DNA of 64,000 nucleotides from a bacterium (GTDB lineage: Bacteria; UBP6; UBA1177): NCBI GenBank assembly GCA_017538365.1, contig JAFYIZ010000028.1, positions 90,084 through 154,083 on the forward strand, written 5' to 3'. Under the pieces are notes generated by a model. That model ran no database searches. It was not told where the DNA came from and saw only the letters and a list, made by a program, of their open reading frames with translations. A program made the translations under genes and the position numbers. Shown piece by piece: positions 32,403 to 40,966 of this stretch; the stretch's first letter is position 1, and every line of letters begins with the position of its first letter.

Positions 32403-34079
32403 CTATTCAGCCGGTTTTTCTTCAGCTTTTTCCTCAGCAGCCTTGAATGCTGCAGCCATCGAACCGAGTTTCTCCGGAACTTTTTCAGTAACGGCTTCTG
32501 CTTCTTCAACGATCTTCTGATTTTCTTCATCGCTGACAGCTTTTACGCTGAGAGAAACCTTTCTGTCGGTATCGGAGATCGATTTGATGATGACTTCGAG
32601 TTTGTCGCCGGGCTGGTATTCTTTGTTGTCTTCGAATTCAGTTTTGTGGACAAGACCTTCGATCGTGTCGAAAACTTTTACGAAAACGCCGAATTCAGCA
32701 ACTTTTACGACTTCAACTTCGATTTTGTCGCCGACATTGTGCTGATCTTTGAAGATTTTCCACGGATCTTCGGTCAGCTGTTTGATGCCGAGCGAGAATC
32801 TCTGTTTTTCAGAGTCGATATTGAGAACGACTGCTTCGATTTCATCGCCTTTCTTGTAGTATTCCGACGGGTGTTTCAGTTTTCTGTCCCAGGTAATATC
32901 GCTGGTTCTGACCAAACCGTCGATACCCTCTTCAACACCAACGAAAAGACCGAAATCGGTAATGTTGCGGATAGTTCCCTTTACGATGGTTCCTACCGGA
33001 TATTTGTCTTTGAGAAGTTCCCATGGATTCGGCTCGATCTGCTTCATGCCGAGAGAAATTCTTCTGTTCTCGACGTCGATTTCAAGGATTTTGACTTCGA
33101 CTTCGTCGCCGATTGCAACCATTTTGCCCGGGTGTTTGATTCTTCTCGTCCAGGACATTTCGGAAATGTGGATGAGACCTTCAACGCCTTTTTCAAGTTC
33201 AACGAAAGCGCCGTAATCTTCAAGAGAAACGACAACGCCTTTAACCGTTTTGCCTGCTGCGTATTTTTCAGTAGCGTGGATCCACGGATCGTCGGTGATC
33301 TGTTTTACACCGAGGCTGACTCTTTCGGAATCTTTGTCGTATTTAAGGACTTTAACGTCAACTTCGTCGCCGATTTTGAACATTTCGGACGGATGGTTTA
33401 CTCTTCCCCATGACATATCGGTGATGTGGAGAAGACCGTCGATGCCGCCGAGGTCAACGAAAACACCGTAGTAGGTGATGTTCTTGACGAGACCTTTGAC
33501 AATCGCGCCTTCCTGAAGTTTTTCGAGAGTCGTGTTCTTGAGAGCTTCTCTTTCCTTCTCAAGAAGATCTCTTCTCGAAATGACGATGTTGCCTTTTTTC
33601 TTGTCGAATTTGATGACTTTGAAGTCATAGGTTTTGCCGATGAGGTCATCGACGTTTTTAATGGGTCTCAGGGCAACCTGTGAGTTGGGAAGGAACGCCT
33701 TGACGCCGATATCAACAGCAAGACCGCCGTTGACTTTCGCAACGATTGTACCGTTGACAAGTGTGCCGTCCTGGAAAGCTTTTTCAACAACTTCCCAGAC
33801 TTTGAGTTTGGAAGCTTTCTCTTTGGAAAGAGACATGCCTCTGTCGCCGTCCCAGTTCTCTACAACGACTTCGATTTCGTCGTTGACTTTAAGGTTTGCA
33901 AGTTCTTCCGGCGTGAATTCGCTTGCCGAAATAACTCCGTCGCTTTTAAGGCCGACATCAACGATGATGACGTCCTTTCTGATTGCGCGAACGATACCCT
34001 TGCTGATTTTTTCGCCTGAATTTTCTTCTTTGTTCGGAAGATAACTCTCAAGCAGTTCTTCAAAAGTTTCTTGTGACAT
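32403..34079 (-). CDS. rpsA: 30S ribosomal protein S1
   Basis: A 558-residue protein with six S1 (OB-fold) domains, starting around residues 25, 105, 190, 275, 360 and 450. The S1 'G-V-F-V-x-L...G-L-x-H' pattern is clear, for example YYGVFVDLGGIDGLLHITDM and DYGAFVELEKGVEGLIHISE. S1 binds U-rich leaders and helps load mRNA with weak ribosome sites. AAAGGAGG precedes the ATG. The gene has a consensus promoter and a strong terminator, so it is probably highly expressed. Confidence 0.97.
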   Translation of the reverse strand: MSQETFEELLESYLPNKEENSGEKISKGIVRAIRKDVIIVDVGLKSDGVISASEFTPEELANLKVNDEIEVVVENWDGDRGMSLSKEKASKLKVWEVVEKAFQDGTLVNGTIVAKVNGGLAVDIGVKAFLPNSQVALRPIKNVDDLIGKTYDFKVIKFDKKKGNIVISRRDLLEKEREALKNTTLEKLQEGAIVKGLVKNITYYGVFVDLGGIDGLLHITDMSWGRVNHPSEMFKIGDEVDVKVLKYDKDSERVSLGVKQITDDPWIHATEKYAAGKTVKGVVVSLEDYGAFVELEKGVEGLIHISEMSWTRRIKHPGKMVAIGDEVEVKILEIDVENRRISLGMKQIEPNPWELLKDKYPVGTIVKGTIRNITDFGLFVGVEEGIDGLVRTSDITWDRKLKHPSEYYKKGDEIEAVVLNIDSEKQRFSLGIKQLTEDPWKIFKDQHNVGDKIEVEVVKVAEFGVFVKVFDTIEGLVHKTEFEDNKEYQPGDKLEVIIKSISDTDRKVSLSVKAVSDEENQKIVEEAEAVTEKVPEKLGSMAAAFKAAEEKAEEKPAE

Positions 34080-34109
34080 ACGAAAATACCTCCTTTGTTT
34101 TTCGTCACC

Positions 34110-34123
34110 GCCGGTTATCCGGC
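34110..34123 (-). promoter_or_regulatory. Small hairpin in the rpsA leader
   Basis: The leader holds GCCGG-ATAA-CCGGC between promoter and ribosome site, read on the minus strand. It could be a control element for autoregulation by S1, but this is only a guess from its position. Confidence 0.35.
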
Positions 34124-34137
34124 AAAGTGCGGGCGGA

Positions 34138-34165
34138 ATTATAGGGAAAGAGAGACTTTTGTCAA
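34138..34165 (-). promoter_or_regulatory. Promoter of rpsA
   Basis: On the minus strand TTGACA (34165-34160), a 16-bp spacer and TATAAT (34143-34138) are both perfect hexamers, followed by TCCGCCCG. Confidence 0.85.
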
Positions 34166-34205
34166 TAAAAATTATTAGTGATTATCAATTATTTTTGAGG
34201 AAAAT

Positions 34206-34640
34206 CTATCTTTTCCTTTTTTTAACCGCATTCAGCGCGGCTGACAGGGAAAATCCTCTCGAAACGAGTTTCGAAACTAGTTTTTCTTCTTCGCATTCTC
34301 CGAGTTTTGCAAGCGCTTTTTCGGCAGCGGTGCACTCTTCTTCAAAAGGGTAGAATTCGGCTAAATTGAGTGATGAGAGCAGGGCAGAGCACCCTTTTTC
34401 GTAAAGTTTCTGCTTTAAATAGTTGATCCCTTTTCCTTTTGCAGAAATTTCCAAGATATATTTTCCGAGAACTTTTGAGTCATCCAAATAGTTGAATCTA
34501 TTCAATTTTTCTATCGCAGCTGCCGCTTCTTCCGCAGTCGCACCTTTGGCTAATATTTTTTGCCGCAGTTCTTCAGTGAAGTAGTCTCTTTTTGCAAGAA
34601 GTCTGCATGCGAAATCAAAGAATCTGCCGGAATTTTCCAT
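34206..34640 (-). CDS. recX: Regulatory protein RecX
   Basis: A 144-residue all-helical protein of the RecX family, which modulates RecA filaments. The three-helix units are visible: FFDFACRLLAKRDYFTEELR, then LNRFNYLDDSKVLGKYILEI and NYLKQKLYEKG. recA is not in the window. It is the last gene of a minus-strand transcript; its ATG overlaps the stop of the HD gene by 1 base (TAATG). Confidence 0.8.
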   Translation of the reverse strand: MENSGRFFDFACRLLAKRDYFTEELRQKILAKGATAEEAAAAIEKLNRFNYLDDSKVLGKYILEISAKGKGINYLKQKLYEKGCSALLSSLNLAEFYPFEEECTAAEKALAKLGECEEEKLVSKLVSRGFSLSAALNAVKKRKR

Positions 34641-35203
34641 TAAAGTTTGCCGAGACCGAGTTCCTCGGAATTTTCTTTCATTCCTTCGTGAACTATCGTG
34701 ATGAAATCTTCGAGGGTAAGAGGAAAATTTTCAGTTGCGCTAGCGATCTGATCTCTGTTTGCGCCTGCCGCAAAGCGTTTTTCCTTGAAGCGCTTCATCA
34801 TGAAACCCATATCGAGAAAGTGGATGTTTTTTGTGGGTGACATAAGGACGCACGCCGTGAGAAAACCTGTCGTCGGATCGACTGCGTAAAGCGCTTTTCC
34901 CATCGCGGTCGTTGCCGGAATATTGCCGGAATGCATAACGATCGCGTCAAGAATTTCTGTATCGTCGAAACCCTCTTTTCTGAGGATTTCGCCTGTTACA
35001 AGCCCGTGTTTCGGGAAGTTATCCTTCGTTTCTTCGTAGTCCAAATCGTGGAGAAGCCCTGACATTGCCCATCTTTCGACATCTTTTTCACCCAGGAATT
35101 CAGCCATTTTTCTCATTCCGGCTTCGACTGCGATACTGTGTTTGATGAGGTTTTTGTTCGGCAGATGTTTTTCAAGAAGTTTCAATGCATCGTCTCTATT
35201 CAT
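34640..35203 (-). CDS. HD-domain hydrolase (HDIG type)
   Basis: A 187-residue protein with an HD phosphohydrolase domain: His in LIKHSIAVEAGM, the HD pair in GLLHDLDYEE and later MHSGN. Members hydrolyse phosphate esters; no substrate is implied by context. The ATG at 35203 is chosen because GAGG lies six bases in front; an ATG two codons earlier would leave no spacing. It overlaps the upstream zinc protein gene by 8 bases. Confidence 0.8.
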   Translation of the reverse strand: MNRDDALKLLEKHLPNKNLIKHSIAVEAGMRKMAEFLGEKDVERWAMSGLLHDLDYEETKDNFPKHGLVTGEILRKEGFDDTEILDAIVMHSGNIPATTAMGKALYAVDPTTGFLTACVLMSPTKNIHFLDMGFMMKRFKEKRFAAGANRDQIASATENFPLTLEDFITIVHEGMKENSEELGLGKL

Positions 35204-35594
35204 CTTCATCCTCTTTGTTGAATGGTAAAGATTCTTTTGCCGCCGGAGTAGACGCGGCGATTATTACATTCTTTCTCGATTTTTTCCGCTCTTCCAGTTT
35301 GCGGTTCGATTCGCACTCTTTGCACATTATCTTTCCGTTTTCCCTTTTCGGAGCGTAGAAAGCGTGCCTGAACTCGCCGCAGATATCGCAGATGAAGTCA
35401 AACATATACTTCTCGTTTTTCGGGTCGAAAACTTTTTTGATTTTCCCTTCTTTTCTGCTTCTGTGCATCTCTTTCAGGCAGTCGTCGCAGTAGTAGTTCC
35501 TGTGTCCGTCGGCAACGAACGAGACGAAATACTCTTTCCCGCACTTCGCGCAGGTTATTTTTGTCAAAGTCTGTGTTTTTTTGTCCTTTTTCAT
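35196..35594 (-). CDS. Double CxxC zinc-ribbon protein
   Basis: A 132-residue soluble protein with two zinc-ribbon units. The first is CAKC then 17 residues then CDDC, the CxxC-x17-CxxC pattern; the second is CDIC, 18 residues, CKEC. The linkers and tail are rich in Lys and Arg, so it may bind nucleic acid. GGAGG precedes the ATG at 35594. It heads the operon with the HD and recX genes, and a promoter lies at 35620-35647. Function is unknown. Confidence 0.75.
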   Translation of the reverse strand: MKKDKKTQTLTKITCAKCGKEYFVSFVADGHRNYYCDDCLKEMHRSRKEGKIKKVFDPKNEKYMFDFICDICGEFRHAFYAPKRENGKIMCKECESNRKLEERKKSRKNVIIAASTPAAKESLPFNKEDEDE

Positions 35595-35619
35595 GGTTCC
35601 TCCAATCAAAAAACGGCGA

Positions 35620-35647
35620 ATGATACGACTTTTTCAGAAATCGGCAA
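35620..35647 (-). promoter_or_regulatory. Promoter of the zinc-ribbon/HD/recX operon
   Basis: On the minus strand TTGCCG (35647-35642), a 16-bp spacer and TATCAT (35625-35620). Confidence 0.5.
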
Positions 35648-35696
35648 GGGAAAATTGCCTTGTCTGCGGTAAAATCGGCGAAATTTTCGCGAATAA

Positions 35697-35724
35697 TTGC
35701 CAAAATATAAAAAAAATGTATTAT
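35697..35724 (+). promoter_or_regulatory. Promoter of the Hsp70 gene
   Basis: TTGCCA at 35697-35702, a 16-bp spacer and TATTAT at 35719-35724 are followed by TTCGCCCC. I see no sigma-32-like CTTGAA/CCCCAT pair. Confidence 0.55.
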
Positions 35725-35780
35725 TTCGCCCCTTTGTTTGAAAAGGGTGTTTTGTTGGTTTTTTTGTTGGCGGAGATGAA

Positions 35781-37319
35781 ATGTCGAAATACGTTCTCGG
35801 AATAGATCTCGGAACTTCAACGACGACGGTCGCTGTCGTTCAGGACGGTCTTTCCACAGTTATCCCCATTCCAGGAGAGGAAGAAGACAAAATAATGCCT
35901 TCGGTTGTCTCTTTCGTTAATGAAGGCAAAAATATCATAGTCGGAAAGAAGGCTAAGGATATGCGGCACTTGAACCCTGTAAACACGATTTACAGCATAA
36001 AAAGAATCATAGGCCGCAATTTCAGCCATCCTGAAACTATAAAATATGCCAGAAAGTTCCCGTACAAAGTTGTAGGCGGCAAGAACGATTCGGTTGAGAT
36101 CGAGATATACGGCAAACGTATTACGCCGCAGATGATTTCCTCTCTCGTCTTGAAAAAGGCGAAAAAGGCGGCTGCGGACTATCTGGGCGAAGAAGTTGTC
36201 GATGCGGTTATCACCGTTCCGGCGAACTACAACGAAGCTCAGAGGCGTGCGACTCAGGAAGCTGGTCAGCTTGCAGGGCTCAATGTTCTCCGCATAATCA
36301 ACGAGCCGACGGCGGCGGCGCTTGCCTACGGTTTCGGCAGCAACAGAGATGAAAAAATTGCCGTTTTCGATTTCGGCGGCGGAACTTTCGATATCACAGT
36401 TCTCGAAGTCAAGGATAACGTTTTCGAAGTCCTTTCGACTGCCGGCAACAGCTTTCTGGGCGGCGACGACATCGATGCCGCGATAGTCCAGTTCATGATG
36501 TACGACATCGAAGTAAACTACGGCGTCAAAGTTTCAATGAACAGCGAAATGATGACGGTTTTCCTTGCCGAAGCGGAGCGCATAAAAATCGCCCTTTCGA
36601 CTCAGGACAAGATAAAAGTCCTTATCCGAAGCATGATTCCGCTCGGAGAAGAGAGATACGCCGACTACGAAAGAGTCATCGACAGAGAGCTTTTCAACCA
36701 GATCATCGATCCGATAGTTTCGCAGGCTTTCGATATCTGCCGCGATGCGATGGAAAGCGCTCATCTTGATGTTTCGGCACTTGACGCGGTCATTCTTGTC
36801 GGCGGTTCTTCAAAGATCCCGCGGGTTCAGGAGCGTGTTTCAGAATTTTTCAAGCAGCAGCCTTACTTCGGCATCGAATCTGTTCTTGTTATCGCGATGG
36901 GAGCGAGCATCATGGGCAATTCCCTCATCAGCGACTACAACGATCAGGCACCGGTTCTGCTTGACGTTGTTCCGCTTTCGATCGGTGTCGGCAGTGTAGG
37001 CGACTACATTGAAATACTGGTTGAAAAGAACGAGCCGCTTCCGCTTGAAAGAACCAATATTTTTACGAATGCAGCTGATAATGTCGATTCGGTAAAAGTC
37101 GAAATTTATCAGGGCAACGCCAAAAGCAAGCGCGAATCGCACCTCATGGGAGAGCTTACGCTTTCGGAAATGAGAAAGGCGAAAAGGGGAGAACTCAAGA
37201 TCGAAGTCAAATTCGAGATCGATACGAACGGTGTCCTTAACGTAAGTGCGGTCGACCTTGATACCGGAAGAATGCAGAAAATTTCATTGAATATTCTTGG
37301 TTTGGAGCAACGCCAATGA
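35781..37319 (+). CDS. Hsp70 (DnaK-like) chaperone lacking the helical lid
   Basis: A 512-residue Hsp70 with an intact ATPase domain ([68 protein letters not shown]). A substrate-binding beta domain follows (residues about 395-505: [23 protein letters not shown], then [13 protein letters not shown]). It stops there: the alpha-helical lid of about 100 residues and the EEVD-type end of DnaK are absent. It is therefore a specialised HscC-like short Hsp70, not the housekeeping DnaK. No grpE is adjacent. The next gene encodes a J-domain protein and overlaps by 4 bases. Confidence 0.9.
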   Translation: MSKYVLGIDLGTSTTTVAVVQDGLSTVIPIPGEEEDKIMPSVVSFVNEGKNIIVGKKAKDMRHLNPVNTIYSIKRIIGRNFSHPETIKYARKFPYKVVGGKNDSVEIEIYGKRITPQMISSLVLKKAKKAAADYLGEEVVDAVITVPANYNEAQRRATQEAGQLAGLNVLRIINEPTAAALAYGFGSNRDEKIAVFDFGGGTFDITVLEVKDNVFEVLSTAGNSFLGGDDIDAAIVQFMMYDIEVNYGVKVSMNSEMMTVFLAEAERIKIALSTQDKIKVLIRSMIPLGEERYADYERVIDRELFNQIIDPIVSQAFDICRDAMESAHLDVSALDAVILVGGSSKIPRVQERVSEFFKQQPYFGIESVLVIAMGASIMGNSLISDYNDQAPVLLDVVPLSIGVGSVGDYIEILVEKNEPLPLERTNIFTNAADNVDSVKVEIYQGNAKSKRESHLMGELTLSEMRKAKRGELKIEVKFEIDTNGVLNVSAVDLDTGRMQKISLNILGLEQRQ

Positions 37320-38212
37320 GAAAAAAGATAGCGATCCTTATGAAAGATGAAAAATATTTGAAATCATTGGAAAAATTTCTGACTTCAAAAATCGATGACT
37401 GTGAATGTTTCATCACGCAGGATGTCAGGGAACTGCTTACCGAAGATTTGGAGAGCTACAACACGCTTATAGTTTCTTCTGTGTTGCCGGAAGGAATCTG
37501 GCTTAAGGCGCTGCCTGTCATCCGCAAAGCTAAAAGTTTTGTTCTTTTAGCTGTTTCTGAAGGGCCGGAACTCAATGCCGACATCGCGGCGAAATACGGT
37601 GCAGCGGCGTTTTTCAAGCTGCCTCTCAACAGCGAACAGTTCCTTTCAACAATCAAAGAAGTCATCGAAAAGTGTGTTGACAAGACGAAAATCCCAAATG
37701 CCGTTTCGGTAGATATGCTTGAAGAGATCACTTATTTTTCGAACAATATGGACAGTTACGACTATTACACCTTTTTCGGTTTGCCGCAGAATGCGTCTCT
37801 TGCAGATATTAAGAAGAAATATATCGCGATGGCGAGAAAGTATCACCCTGACAAATTCAGGAATATTCCTGCAGACATCAGGGAAAAGGCGTATGAAATC
37901 ACAAAGCGCGCAAACGAAGCCTATTCTGTCCTGATGAATCCTTCGAGAAAGGTCATATACGATAAGATGCTCAAAGAAAATCCCGATACTAAACGCTTTG
38001 ATTTCAGGATAAAAGTTTCATACAACGAAACGCCTGAAGACACGATTCAGAACAATCAGGCGCGCCGTTTTGCAATCCTTGCGGTGAAAGCAATGGAAAG
38101 CGGAGACTACAGATCTGCTCTCACGCAACTAAAAATGGCGGCATCAATGGAAAAGAACAATTCCTATATCGACCGTCTTATCGAGGAAGTCACTCAGAAA
38201 ATTTCAAAATAA
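37316..38212 (+). CDS. Pseudo-receiver domain with J-domain co-chaperone
   Basis: A 298-residue protein. Residues 1-120 fold like a response-regulator receiver, but the phospho-acceptor position in [12 protein letters not shown] is Ser, and only the Lys-Pro end motif ([11 protein letters not shown]) is kept, so it is probably not phosphorylated. Residues 148-210 form a J-domain with the essential HPD at 177-179 ([10 protein letters not shown]). A helical tail with a TPR-like unit ([20 protein letters not shown]) follows. J-domains stimulate Hsp70 ATP hydrolysis. It is translationally coupled to the short Hsp70 gene, so it is almost certainly its dedicated partner. Confidence 0.85.
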   Translation: MRKKIAILMKDEKYLKSLEKFLTSKIDDCECFITQDVRELLTEDLESYNTLIVSSVLPEGIWLKALPVIRKAKSFVLLAVSEGPELNADIAAKYGAAAFFKLPLNSEQFLSTIKEVIEKCVDKTKIPNAVSVDMLEEITYFSNNMDSYDYYTFFGLPQNASLADIKKKYIAMARKYHPDKFRNIPADIREKAYEITKRANEAYSVLMNPSRKVIYDKMLKENPDTKRFDFRIKVSYNETPEDTIQNNQARRFAILAVKAMESGDYRSALTQLKMAASMEKNNSYIDRLIEEVTQKISK

Positions 38213-38220
38213 GGGCTAAT

Positions 38221-38976
38221 ATGAACGAATATTGCATCAAATACGGACTTAATGAAGAACGTCTGCCGCAGCATGTGGCGATAATTATGGACGGTAACGG
38301 ACGCTGGGCTAAAAAACGTCTTTGGAACAGACTTGTCGGGCACAGAGCCGGAGCCGACGCGGTTGATGCCGTAACGACTTTGTGTCGTGAAATCGGGGTT
38401 AAATACCTCACGCTTTACGCTTTTTCCACCGAAAACTGGAACCGTCCCGAATCGGAAGTTACAGGTCTTATGGAACTTTTCAAAGAGTTTCTGGTTTCAA
38501 AAAAAGGTCTTCTTATCGACAAGAAGATACGCCTCAACATAATCGGAAGTAAGGACAGATTTTCGCCGGAACTGCTCAAACTTATGAATGACACAAAAGC
38601 CGAAACGGAAAAATATGATCCCGAAATGACGCTCACGCTTGCTTTAAGCTACGGTTCACGTCAGGAGATAACCGCAGCGGTAAGAAAAATAGCTCAAAAA
38701 GTCGCTGCACACGAAATAACTCCGGAAAGTATCGATGAAAAACTGATTTCGGAAAGCCTTTACACTTTCGATATGCCCGATCCCGACCTTGTCATCAGAA
38801 CGAGCGGTGAATACAGAATTTCAAACTATCTTCTGTGGCAGATCGCATATTCCGAATTTTATTTCACTGACACTTTGTGGCCCGATTTCAACAAAGACGA
38901 GTTCATCAAAGCCCTTAAAGACTACGCCGGAAGGGAACGCCGTTTCGGCAAAACCGGCGACCAAATCAAAAAGTAA
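38221..38976 (+). CDS. uppS: Undecaprenyl diphosphate synthase
   Basis: A 251-residue cis-prenyltransferase that builds the C55 lipid carrier for cell-wall and polysaccharide precursors. Motifs: HVAIIMDGNGRWAKKR (catalytic Asp), GHRAGADAV, TLYAFSTENWNRP, and the diphosphate-binding DLVIRTSGEYRISNYLLWQIAYSEFYFTD. It follows the J-protein gene by 8 bases and precedes the mraZ promoter region, which fits a cell-wall role. Confidence 0.95.
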   Translation: MNEYCIKYGLNEERLPQHVAIIMDGNGRWAKKRLWNRLVGHRAGADAVDAVTTLCREIGVKYLTLYAFSTENWNRPESEVTGLMELFKEFLVSKKGLLIDKKIRLNIIGSKDRFSPELLKLMNDTKAETEKYDPEMTLTLALSYGSRQEITAAVRKIAQKVAAHEITPESIDEKLISESLYTFDMPDPDLVIRTSGEYRISNYLLWQIAYSEFYFTDTLWPDFNKDEFIKALKDYAGRERRFGKTGDQIKK

Positions 38977-39003
38977 TCAAAATTACTTAAATATTCTTTT
39001 TTT
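38971..39003 (+). terminator. Possible terminator after uppS
   Basis: AAGTAAT-CAAA-ATTACTT (38971-38988) includes the uppS stop codon and is followed a few bases on by a seven-T run. The stem is AT-rich and would be weak. Confidence 0.4.
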
Positions 39004-39078
39004 GTCTTGTTTTAAACACGAAAAACACCTTTAATTTCAGCTATATACACAAAAAATAATATTTTTTGCAAAAAAGTA

Positions 39079-39107
39079 TTGCTTTTGGAATATGTTTGTG
39101 GTAACAA
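39079..39107 (+). promoter_or_regulatory. Possible dcw promoter ahead of mraZ
   Basis: TTGCTT at 39079-39084, a 17-bp spacer and TAACAA at 39102-39107 are followed by GGGGTG and a T-rich leader, as at other promoters here. The -10 hexamer is poor. Confidence 0.4.
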
Positions 39108-39135
39108 GGGGTGTTTTTGTGTTGTTTTGTGGTAA
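39095..39135 (+). promoter_or_regulatory. Repeated TTTGTGGTAA elements upstream of mraZ
   Basis: TTTGTGGTAA occurs at 39095-39104 and again at 39126-39135, 31 bases apart, with AAGGGGTG between. MraZ is known to bind tandem TGGG-type repeats in its own promoter; these are candidate operator units, though the motif is not a classical match. Confidence 0.4.
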
Positions 39136-39138
39136 AAG

Positions 39139-39639
39139 ATGTCAACACTTGCTAAGACATTTTTCGGAAGAAAGGAATATAGAATCGATCCTAAAGGAAG
39201 GATTTCTCTTTCGGCAGACTACTATTCCAAACTGAATCTTTCTGAAAAAAACGACACGATAATCATAACATGCAGTCCGTACAGAAAAGAGCGCTATCTC
39301 GAAATTTTTTCCGAGGAGCAGTGGGAGGTTCAGCAGAATATTATAGACAGAATGGAAGAGGGACCTGTTAAACAGTATTTCCTTCAGAAGTATGTCGGAA
39401 CTGCGGAATCTATTCAGCTTGACAGTCAGAACAGAATAAGAATCCCGAAATATATGATAGACTATGCCGGAATAGACAAAGACGTCATTTTTGTCGGTGC
39501 GATAAGCAATATAAGAATCTGGTCTAAAGAACAGCTCGAAAGTTCTGAAAACGAACATGATGATATCAGTCAGGAACTTATATTCGCGGCAATGAACAAG
39601 GCTAAAGGTTTGACGGAAGAGTATAAAGGGGACAAGTAA
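39139..39639 (+). CDS. mraZ: Transcriptional regulator MraZ
   Basis: A 166-residue AbrB/SpoVT-like regulator made of two MraZ repeats, typically the first gene and repressor or activator of the dcw cluster. The repeats are visible as KEYRIDPKGRISLSADYYSK and LDSQNRIRIPKYMIDYAGID. It is about 15-20 residues longer than usual because of a C-terminal helix. The ribosome site is weak. Its stop overlaps the rsmH ATG (TAATG). Confidence 0.93.
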   Translation: MSTLAKTFFGRKEYRIDPKGRISLSADYYSKLNLSEKNDTIIITCSPYRKERYLEIFSEEQWEVQQNIIDRMEEGPVKQYFLQKYVGTAESIQLDSQNRIRIPKYMIDYAGIDKDVIFVGAISNIRIWSKEQLESSENEHDDISQELIFAAMNKAKGLTEEYKGDK

Positions 39640-40559
39640 TGGATTTTGTTCATGTTCCCGTCATGTTTGACGAGGTGTTGTCTTCTTTTGACAATAAGCC
39701 TGCTGTTTTTGTCGATCTTACTTCGGGCGGCGGCGGTCACGATGCCGGAATCCTTGAAAAATATCCTAATGTACGTGCCATCCTCATTGACAGGGATACT
39801 GACGCCGTTTCACACCTTAAGGAAAAGTTTGCTTCTTTTCCGAATGTCACGATAGTAAATGCGCCTTTCAGCGAAATAGATAAAGTTCTCTTTCTTCTGC
39901 AGATACCGGAAGTCGACATCGTTTTTGCCGATCTGGGTGTCAGCAGTTTTCAGTTCGATACGCCGCAGCGCGGATTTTCAATGCAGAAAGAGGGACCGAT
40001 GGATATGAGAATGGATAAAACCTCTTCCTTAACGGCTCTCGATTTCATTAAAAATTCGACTGAGGGCGAACTCAGGAACATTCTTAGCCTTTACGCTCAG
40101 GAACGCGAGGCGGGGACAGTCGCCAGAACGCTGAAAAGGTGTGCCGACGAGGGCATGACTACGACTCTTCAGTTTGCCGACGAAATAAGGAAGGCGAAAA
40201 GATACGCCAAAAAGGGGATCGATCCTTCAACACAGGTGTTCATGGCGCTCAGGATGGCTGTAAACGACGAACTCGGCGAACTTGAAACAGCATTGAAAAA
40301 GGCTTTTCCGCTTCTTTCGGACAAAGGAATAATGGGAATCATCACGTTCCATTCGACCGAGGACAGGATCGTGAAGAACTTTTTCCGCGACCGCAAAAAC
40401 AAAGTTCCGTTCTATGTCGACGGAAAAGATACTGTTCCTTTTTGCGACGATGCTTCCTGTGCAGTCGAGATGATAACTCCTACAGACGAAGAGTGTGGCA
40501 GAAATCCGCGCGCCAGAAGCGCAAAATTCAGAATATTGAAAAAGACCGTTTTTATATAA
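39639..40559 (+). CDS. rsmH: 16S rRNA m4C1402 methyltransferase RsmH
   Basis: A 306-residue SAM-dependent enzyme that methylates N4 of C1402 in 16S rRNA. Family motifs: HVPVMFDEVLS, LTSGGGGHDAGIL, DIVFADLGVSSFQFDTPQRGFS, PMDMRMD, and at the end ITFHSTEDRIVKNFFR and NPRARSAKFRIL. Usual second gene of the dcw cluster. Confidence 0.96.
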   Translation: MDFVHVPVMFDEVLSSFDNKPAVFVDLTSGGGGHDAGILEKYPNVRAILIDRDTDAVSHLKEKFASFPNVTIVNAPFSEIDKVLFLLQIPEVDIVFADLGVSSFQFDTPQRGFSMQKEGPMDMRMDKTSSLTALDFIKNSTEGELRNILSLYAQEREAGTVARTLKRCADEGMTTTLQFADEIRKAKRYAKKGIDPSTQVFMALRMAVNDELGELETALKKAFPLLSDKGIMGIITFHSTEDRIVKNFFRDRKNKVPFYVDGKDTVPFCDDASCAVEMITPTDEECGRNPRARSAKFRILKKTVFI

Positions 40560-40576
40560 CTTTGGGGAGGACAACT

Positions 40577-40939
40577 ATGCCGGCTTACATCCATGCAGAT
40601 TCCGAAAACACTAAAAAAGAGAGAACCAGAATTTTCAGCAATTCAAGGGTGATCTCAACTAAGATCAGAACACTTTTTTCGGGTGAACTTGTTGTATATA
40701 TCTGCATGATCCTTGCGGCGGGTTCTCTGATGCTGACAGACAGCTACTACAAGGCTTACAAAGCCAATCTCAAAAGCGATATTATAAGAATGATCGAGGA
40801 TACTCAGGAGCTTGTATGGCAGAAAGAGTTATCCGAGCGCGGCTATCTTAAACTGACTTCATCCGAAGCTCTTATGAAAAAAGCAAAAGAAATGAAGCTT
40901 TCGGTCACCACTTCGGACAAATTCGTAAAATTGGATTAA
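40577..40939 (+). CDS. FtsL-like division protein
   Basis: A 120-residue small bitopic protein. Topology: about 35 basic cytoplasmic residues, one membrane helix (ELVVYICMILAAGSLMLTDSYY), then a short helical periplasmic part. Sequence similarity to FtsL is weak, as is usual for the family; the assignment rests on size, topology and position between rsmH and the penicillin-binding protein gene. GGGGAGGA precedes ATG 40577. FtsL forms a complex with FtsB and FtsQ. Confidence 0.7.
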   Translation: MPAYIHADSENTKKERTRIFSNSRVISTKIRTLFSGELVVYICMILAAGSLMLTDSYYKAYKANLKSDIIRMIEDTQELVWQKELSERGYLKLTSSEALMKKAKEMKLSVTTSDKFVKLD

Positions 40940-40966
40940 GAGATCTCAAATGAGGGGTAAGTCAGC

